DNA of 64,000 nucleotides, taken from NCBI GenBank assembly GCA_026122225.1, contig JANEZZ010001556.1, positions 62,001 through 126,000 of the forward strand, given 5' to 3'. A model generated the notes under the pieces. The model ran no database searches and had not been told where the DNA came from. It saw only the letters and a program-made list of their open reading frames with translations. How positions within the stretch are numbered: the stretch's first letter is position 1; each line of letters begins with the position of its first letter. The position numbers and the translations under genes are program-made. Shown here one piece after another: positions 61,001-64,000 of this stretch. Source of the stretch: Heloderma charlesbogerti (lineage: Eukaryota > Chordata > Lepidosauria > Squamata > Helodermatidae).

Positions 61001-62027
61001 CCTGGAGTGTGGAAAGAGTTTCAGTCAGAGGACAAATCTTACCACTCACCAGAAAATTCACGCAGAGGAGAAACCATTTAAGTGCCTGGAGTGTGGAAAG
61101 AGCTTCAGTCAGAGGACCCACCTTACTACGCATCAGAGAATCCACACAGAGGAGAAACCTTTTAAATGCCTCGAGTGTGGAAAGAGCTTCAATCAGAGGA
61201 CAAATCTTACTACTCATCAGAGAATCCACACAGAGGAGAAGCCATTTCAGTGCCCAGAGTGTGGAAAGGGCTTCAGTCAGAGGACACACCTTACTACTCA
61301 TCAGAGAATCCACACAGATGAGAAACCATTTCAATGTCTGGAGTGTGGAAAGAGCTTCACTCAGAGAATACACCTTTCTACTCATCAGAGAATCCACACG
61401 GAGGAGAAACCATTTAAATGCCTGGAGTGCGGCAAGAGCTTCAATCAGAGGACAAACCTTACTACTCATCAGAGAATTCATACGGAGCAGAAACCATTTC
61501 AGTGTCTGGAGTGTGGAAAGAGCTTCAGTCAGAGCTCAAGCCTGACTTTACATCTCAGAATCCACACGGGGAAGAAACTATTTAAATGCTTGGAGTGTGG
61601 GAAGGGCTTCACTGATTGTAAAAGCCTTAATTCCCATGCAAAGATTCATACACTTCTTGCAGGAGAGAAACCGTATGAATGTCTGGAGTGTGGAAAGCGC
61701 TTCCGTCAGCGCAGGCAGCTTACTTCCCATCAAGGAATCCACACCGGGGAGAAACCATTTAAATGTCTTGAGTGTGGAAAGAGCTTCCGTCAGAGCGGGA
61801 AACTCATTTCACATCTGAGGATCCACACAGGAGAGAAACCATTTAAATGCCTGGAGTGTGGAAAGAGTTTCAGCCGCATAGATGCCCTTACTACACACCA
61901 AAGAATCCACACAGGGGAGAAACCATTTAAATACATAGAGCAGGGATGGGGAAGCTGTGCCTCTCCAGATGTTGTTGGACTCCAGGTCCCATCGGCTCCG
62001 GCAAACATCACCAATAGTCAGGGATGA
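43238..62027 (+). CDS. SCAN-KRAB-C2H2 zinc-finger protein, six coding exons, span
   Basis: Predicted nuclear DNA-binding repressor: SCAN for dimerisation, KRAB A for recruiting the KAP1-type co-repressor (family knowledge), and 13 intact C2H2 fingers for DNA recognition. Coding parts are 43326-43733, 46527-46647, 48095-48171, 52186-52312, 54966-55046 and 60538-62027. Phases 0, 1, 0, 1 and 1 match at every junction, giving 767 residues. ATG 43326 is the first in-frame ATG before the SCAN domain. The C-terminus is formed by a MITE that cuts the finger array. The 5' UTR exon is not located but probably lies in the CpG island. Confidence 0.88.
44178..44505 (-). mobile_element. CR1 3' fragment
   Basis: Antisense CR1 3' UTR and part of ORF2; the tail starts near CCATAGAATAGCAGGG. 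Confidence 0.85.
44592..44815 (-). mobile_element. CR1 3' fragment
   Basis: A second antisense CR1 3' UTR directly after the first; tail AGAATCATAGAACAGTAGG. Confidence 0.85.
44925..45045 (+). mobile_element. 5S rRNA-derived SINE-like fragment
   Basis: GCTGAAACTAAGCAGGTCTGG, then GGAGGGGAGACTGCCTGGGAA, resembles the 5S internal control region in sense orientation. It is followed by a body (CACCTTGAGTTCC..GGTATAAAT) typical of a SINE. Confidence 0.55.
45435..45810 (+). mobile_element. LINE 3' fragment
   Basis: It encodes [20 protein letters not shown], a common C-terminal motif of L2/Vingi-type LINEs, followed by an AT-rich 3' UTR ending near AAATAAATACATAG. Confidence 0.6.
46051..46105. repeat. 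TCTA/TCCA microsatellite
   Basis: About nine TCTA units (CTATCTAT) then several TCCA units. Confidence 0.95.
46108..46300 (-). mobile_element. tRNA-derived SINE (antisense)
   Basis: On the minus strand, GTAGGTCAGTGGTATAGCCC (A-box-like) and GGGTCCAATCCC (B-box) form a tRNA-like head. The body carries ACCAAGTCAGACCATCGGTCC in plus-strand reading. Confidence 0.7.
46527..46647 (+). CDS. Zinc-finger gene linker exon 2
   Basis: 121 bp between CTGTTCCAG and CTGG|GTAAGG. It continues the SCAN exon in phase 0 ([37 protein letters not shown]) and leaves phase 1. This post-SCAN linker is common in reptile SCAN-KRAB genes. Confidence 0.82.
47509..47644. mobile_element. Palindromic MITE (CCAGATGTTTT family)
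   Basis: Arms CTGGTGCCCTCCAGATGTTTTG and AAATATCTGGAGGGCACCA, with CCAATCTGG and CAAATTGGGG at the ends. Confidence 0.75.
47863..47949 (-). mobile_element. BovB 3' fragment
   Basis: Antisense BovB 3' UTR: GTTCAGTCGTGTCCGACTC and the following GGACCATAGCACGCCAGG, the inverse of the end of 37385-37680. Confidence 0.75.
48095..48171 (+). CDS. Zinc-finger gene linker exon 3
   Basis: 77 bp between CCCTCATAG and CAG|GTAGGA. Entering in phase 1 it reads [20 protein letters not shown], then QPDQ, and leaves phase 0, exactly what the KRAB exon needs. No named domain. Confidence 0.75.
48432..49381 (-). mobile_element. Probable solo LTR (endogenous retroelement)
   Basis: On the minus strand it begins TGTAACACC, carries a TATA-like TATTTAAA (about 49245) and an AATAAA (about 48535), and ends TTCTGACA. 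The order fits U3-R-U5. No matching 5-bp duplication is seen at the edges, so boundaries are uncertain. A 108-codon antisense frame inside (48667-48993) is basic at one end and unassigned. Confidence 0.45.
49492..49838 (+). mobile_element. CR1 3' fragment
   Basis: Sense CR1 3' UTR to TATGATTCTA; 5'-truncated. Confidence 0.85.
49885..50378 (+). mobile_element. CR1 ORF2 fragment
   Basis: It encodes [20 protein letters not shown] to the [10 protein letters not shown] region, with a small frame slip at GLET (one codon-level loss near 50205). The 3' UTR is missing. Confidence 0.88.
50531..50735 (+). repeat. Squamate interspersed repeat
   Basis: Second copy of the family at 16158-16318, extending further right (CCTTTCCCGCCAAAGCGGCACC, TATTTATCTACTTGCA). 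Confidence 0.7.
50998..51605 (+). mobile_element. L2-like LINE 3' end
   Basis: It encodes [40 protein letters not shown] and [20 protein letters not shown], then a 3' UTR with TGGACTAGATGGACCCTTGG ending TTATGTTCTTATG. 5'-truncated. L2-like assignment is by motif only. Confidence 0.7.
52186..52312 (+). CDS. Zinc-finger gene exon with KRAB A box
   Basis: 127 bp, the standard KRAB-A exon length, between CCTTTCAG and GTGG|GTAAGG; phase 0 in, phase 1 out. Residues [39 protein letters not shown] and ASVG show the conserved VTFE.VAV.FS..EW, and an M.ENY motif. The usual Y/LY.DVM is HGEVM here. Family role: binding the KAP1 co-repressor. Confidence 0.93.
53190..53408 (-). mobile_element. tRNA-derived SINE (antisense)
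   Basis: Same family as 16903-17163, followed by TGTAACTGAAGTGCATATATG, which recurs after the next copy. Confidence 0.75.
54000..54178 (-). mobile_element. tRNA-derived SINE (antisense), partial
   Basis: The tail part is missing. It is followed by TGTAACTGAAGTATATATATG, matching the flank at 53412, so this looks like a local duplication rather than a second insertion. Confidence 0.75.
54368..54487. mobile_element. Palindromic MITE (CCAGATGT family)
   Basis: CTTTCCCAGCCTGGTGCCCTCC and GGAGGGCACCCGGTTGGCGAAG are inverted, with CCCAGCATCC at the centre. Confidence 0.75.
54966..55046 (+). CDS. Zinc-finger gene exon with KRAB B-like segment
   Basis: 81 bp between CCCATGCAG and ACAG|GTAGGT, phase 1 on both sides. 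It reads [20 protein letters not shown], then VQERVT, as in KRAB B/b-type exons (P..D.LSKLE.EE). Confidence 0.88.
55157..55158. repeat. TA target duplication, left
   Basis: TA directly precedes the Tc1 terminus CAGTCCGGG; the partner TA is at 56796-56797. Confidence 0.85.
55159..56795 (+). mobile_element. Tc1-family DNA transposon with both inverted repeats
   Basis: Long inverted repeats of roughly 210 bp: CAGTCCGGGCCAGAAATATT at the left, AATATTTCTGGCCCTGACTG at the right. TA duplications flank it. It encloses one transposase gene on the plus strand. The whole structure is about 1.64 kb, normal for the family. An end of the same family lies at 796. Confidence 0.95.
55519..56553 (+). pseudogene. 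Tc1 transposase with one early stop
   Basis: From ATG 55519 the frame reads 344 codons with a single interruption, TGA at 55591-55593 (codon 25), probably a decayed CGA in the first helix-turn-helix. The rest is open: paired-type DNA-binding region ([18 protein letters not shown], then GRPWKTTN), then the catalytic domain with [12 protein letters not shown] and [11 protein letters not shown] at DD34E spacing. The first catalytic position reads [12 protein letters not shown] where relatives have Asp, so Asp to Glu. Cut-and-paste activity is unlikely. Confidence 0.9.
57198..57624. mobile_element. TAGGGATG-ended element, second subfamily
   Basis: Ends TAGGGATGTTGGCGAAATC and TCTGTACATCCCTA. The interior (GAATCCGACC, CAGCAGACTGGC, TGCACAAATTTAG, GGAACGAAAGGCACCTGACA) is shared with 62184-62582 and lacks the ACGTAAAT palindromes. 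Flanks do not show a duplication. Confidence 0.65.
57640..57990 (+). mobile_element. LINE 3' fragment
   Basis: Decayed C-terminal coding (CTGTGGCTCTGTGGAACTCC) followed by an AT-rich tail; similar in layout to 45435-45810. Confidence 0.45.
58455..59150 (+). mobile_element. LINE ORF C-terminus and 3' UTR
   Basis: Broken frames read [31 protein letters not shown] and [13 protein letters not shown], the typical end of L2/Vingi-type LINE proteins, then an AT-rich 3' UTR. Confidence 0.6.
59567..59688. mobile_element. Palindromic MITE (CCAGATGT family), partial
   Basis: GTTGGACTACAATTCTTG and GGGAGTTGTAGTCCAAGACC are inverted, followed by CTGGAGAGTGCCAGGTTGGG. Confidence 0.65.
59813..59817. repeat. 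5-bp target duplication, left
   Basis: CTCAC directly precedes TGTGAAGG and is repeated at 60509-60513 after TTGACA. Confidence 0.75.
59818..60508. mobile_element. Solo LTR
   Basis: 691 bp starting TGTGAAGG and ending TTGACA (TG..CA), flanked by the exact 5-bp duplication CTCAC. It contains AATAAA at about 60045 on the plus strand; orientation is not settled. No internal retroviral genes. It ends 29 bp before the zinc-finger exon begins. Confidence 0.72.
60509..60513. repeat. 5-bp target duplication, right
   Basis: CTCAC as at 59813-59817; it lies within the 3' splice region of the zinc-finger exon. Confidence 0.75.
60538..62027 (+). CDS. Zinc-finger gene last exon: C2H2 array ending in a MITE
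   Basis: After CTATCTATTTCAG the frame (phase 1) reads ARDTWGTAN, then a spacer, then fingers from about 60764. Finger 1 ([21 protein letters not shown]) is intact. The second unit ([22 protein letters not shown]) has lost its cysteines. Twelve intact fingers follow, with helices such as QRTNLTT and QRTHLTT alternating. Several linkers read TEEKP, TDEKP or TEQKP instead of TGEKP. The 14th intact-style unit starts FKYIEQ and then runs into MITE sequence, ending at TGA 62025-62027. Confidence 0.93.
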
Positions 62028-62073
62028 TGGAAGTGGTTGGACTATGACATCTGGAGAGCCACACCTAGCGTAG
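61946..62073. mobile_element. Palindromic MITE inserted in the finger array
   Basis: It starts CAGGGATGGGGAAGCTGTGC and ends GGAGAGCCACACCTAGC, with CCAGATGTTGTTGGAC and GTTGGACTATGACATCTGG inside. Finger coding is present on both sides. Its sequence supplies about 27 C-terminal residues and the stop codon. Confidence 0.85.
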
Positions 62074-62183
62074 CAAATAGAAGGAGCATCAGTTGGGGTC
62101 AAAAGCTTACAATACATCAGAGAACACGCATAGGAGAGAAACCATTAAAGTCCTTGGAGTGTGGAATGAGCTTCGGTGAGAGT
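62074..62183 (+). pseudogene. Relic zinc finger downstream of the MITE
   Basis: Still readable: GCATCAGTTGGGGTCAAAAGCT, then ACAATACATCAGAGAACACG, then a GEKP linker and the start of another finger (LECGMSFGES). It is cut off from the gene by the upstream stop. Confidence 0.75.
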
Positions 62184-62582
62184 TAGGGGTGTTGGAGAAA
62201 TCCGCAATGGAATGAAACGAGTTCGGATTTTTATGAATCCAACCCATGGATTCCGCAGCAGACCAGCTTTTCCCCAGTAAGGCAGATTCTGCGGACTTGT
62301 GGACCATTTCTTTTAACTTTCAGGAATTTTGTGCAAATTTAGGAATAGAAAAATATGCAAAATAAAAAAAAATGGTCAAAAACGCACATTTCCCCCACAG
62401 CTCAAGTGGGAAAATATGCATTTGGGGGAATTTGTGCATTTTGGGGGATATGCACTTTTGCAGGTGTGAATTTGCGCAAATACGAATTTGCACAAGTTTG
62501 GTGAGTGGGTGATGGAACGAATGGCACCTGACAAGCTGTGAAAAGTAAATGAAATGGATTTTACACTATCCAGTCATCCCTA
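62184..62582. mobile_element. TAGGGGTG-ended hAT-like element in a relic finger
   Basis: It is similar along its length to 57198-57624. It interrupts a finger exactly between GTGAGAGT (62176-62183) and GCCAGAGG (62583-62590). Both can be read as decayed copies of GTCAGAGG, the sequence at that place in the neighbouring fingers. Confidence 0.75.
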
Positions 62583-62641
62583 GCCAGAGGGATGCCTTTA
62601 ATAAACTTAACAGAAGCCAATGAGGAAGAAATCATATAAAT
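62583..62641 (+). pseudogene. Remainder of the split relic finger
   Basis: CAGAGGGATGCCTTTAATAAAC continues the finger helix, and AGGAAGAAATCATATAAATTC resembles a linker. AATAAA at 62600-62605, formed from former finger codons, could serve as a polyadenylation signal for the gene. Confidence 0.55.
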
Positions 62642-63350
62642 TCGGGCTGTGCATGGGCCCCCTGATCCGCTTCAGATGCCGTTCCGGATCATCCAAAGCA
62701 ACCCCGATCTGCCTTGGACCCTTTTCGATCTGACTTGGATCCGAATCCGAAGCGAGATTCAGAAATCTGGATCGCCTGTTTTGGGCATTTTCCCATTGAC
62801 TTGCATGGGAAAACACAAATGGTCATAATGTTTTTAGTGTTTATGATACAGGCATGGACTTTGGGCACCTCTCCGCACCCCTGGAGAGGAGGCCACCTGA
62901 ACAATTTCAGAGAGTTTAGTCCAGCGGTTTTTGTGCTAGGTGGAGTTGAAATCTGACGTTTTCCACAGAAACTCTCAAAGCAAAGAGCTGTAACTTCTCC
63001 CTGTTTCCACACATGCACGTGACACCTTGGCCTCTCCCTGCCCCACTCCAGGGCATTGCACCCCTGAAAGCCCAGGCAGTTTTGCCTCCTGGGTTGTGTG
63101 CTAGGCACTGGTGAAATTTGATTTTTTCCAGGAAAACTTCCAAAGCCAAGAGCTGTAACTTCTACCTTTTTCCACAGATGTGTGTGAAACCTGGGCCCCT
63201 CCCAGCCCCCTCAAGGGCATCCCCCTTGCTAAATTCCAGACACTTTGGCCCACTGGCTTGTGTGCAAGGTGCAGGTGAAATTTGATTTTTTTCCAGGAAA
63301 ACTCCCAAAGCAAAGAGCTGTAATTTCTCCCCACCTCTGCTCCTGCCAAC
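62642..63350. mobile_element. Repeat with GGGCTGTGCA left end and internal tandem units
   Basis: The left end GGGCTGTGCATGG resembles the end of the MITE at 36608. Its interior includes three tandem units of about 165 bp (near 62945, 63110 and 63276), each with GAAATTTGATTTTTTCCAGG-like and AAAGCAAAGAGCTGTAACTT blocks. The right end is not identified. Confidence 0.5.
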
Positions 63351-64000
63351 ACCACGAAGATGCCTCATATTGTGCTGAATTGCTTTGCCACACAGTGGGC
63401 TGTTCTTGGAATAAGAAGATAATTAATTTAACTACTACGAGTCTGGTGCTTTTTCAGCACTGCCTTGAAATTTGTATGTATAGTGTTGGTGGAATGACAA
63501 CCTAGCACGCACACAGACACAGGCACAGACACACAAGAGCTAAAGAAAAGCAGAACTACCTAAGCAAATGACAGGTGTCTTTAATTTATTGTTTTATATT
63601 TCATGTTCTTTTATAGGAGGCAGGATAACTTCAAGAAATACAGGGCGATAGCGCAGGCGATTAGATAAGAGCCAACTCAAACCCTTAAAAAAAAAACCTT
63701 TAATTTCTGTTTTGGGAGGATCAACACAGAGAAGACGCAGACAGTTCATTCCAGCACATGGGGTGGGGAGGACAAACACGACACACATAGACTGCTATAA
63801 TATGTCTTTCTTTAAGGATTAAGAAGGAAGGAAAGAAAGAAAGAAAGAAAGAAAGAAAACTGAATGCTTGAATATGACTTAAAAGCAGGGGAGGAACATT
63901 CCCAGAAGTCAATGTTTGTTTTTAAAATCCTAAATAAGAGTGGGTTTGTAAAAATCTAACAGAGACACAGTTGACTGACAAAAATGACAAGAAAATAGAA
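63351..64000. other. 3' edge of window, unassigned
   Basis: Apart from a GAAA microsatellite (about 63828-63859) nothing is recognised. Confidence 0.5.
63828..63859. repeat. GAAA microsatellite
   Basis: About seven AAAG/GAAA units in a purine run. Confidence 0.92.

Noticed and set aside
60534..61481. 315-codon minus-strand frame opposite the fingers
   Set aside because: It is the antisense of the same 84-bp repeat, with no domain, and it starts inside the finger-coding exon.
60925..61545. Second long plus-strand frame across the zinc-finger exon
   Set aside because: It is an out-of-frame shadow of the finger repeat; its regularity comes from the 84-bp finger unit.

Overview
This is vertebrate nuclear DNA, most likely from a squamate reptile and probably a lizard. 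Three things point there: intron-containing genes with vertebrate splice signals, a vomeronasal type-2 receptor (V2R) cluster beside a SCAN-KRAB-C2H2 zinc-finger gene, and a repeat mix of CR1, BovB, L2-like LINEs, tRNA-derived SINEs, a Penelope-like relic, Tc1 and many hAT-like MITEs. There is no prokaryotic or organellar sequence and I see no functional tRNA or rRNA gene.

Region 1 (about 0.4-8.4 kb, + strand) is a dead V2R copy (copy A). Only exon 2 (3502-3796) and a broken terminal exon (7117-7958) remain. Its flanks and introns align with copy B, so the two arose by local duplication. The copy A segment that should hold exon 1 has been replaced by a Tc1 end and a palindromic MITE.

Region 2 (about 8.8-34 kb, + strand) is a six-exon V2R gene (copy B). 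All exons are open, all phases agree and the seven-helix exon is intact. Two oddities stand out: no in-frame ATG precedes the signal peptide, and intron 5 begins with GC rather than GT. Intron 4 carries an antisense BovB LINE that is itself split by a nearly intact antisense CR1.

Region 3 (about 34-43 kb) is intergenic. It holds a Penelope-like endonuclease relic, a hAT-like MITE with a visible 8-bp duplication, a BovB 3' end, and a 63-bp minisatellite of about 18.5 copies that abuts a CpG island (about 40.15-41.45 kb). The CpG island is the likely promoter of the next gene.

Region 4 (43.2-62.6 kb, + strand) is a SCAN-KRAB-C2H2 zinc-finger gene with six coding exons in consistent phase and 13 intact fingers. 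A MITE inserted in the finger array now supplies the stop codon, and a second MITE splits a relic finger further on. Its introns contain a Tc1 element with both inverted repeats and a single early stop in the transposase, a probable antisense LTR, and a solo LTR with a 5-bp duplication ending 29 bp before the zinc-finger exon.

The most unusual structure is a family of hAT-like non-autonomous elements (TAGGGATG ends, 8-bp target duplications) whose interiors are palindromes nested inside larger palindromes: 5447-6417, 14823-15469, about 865-1333, and a fragment at 30701.
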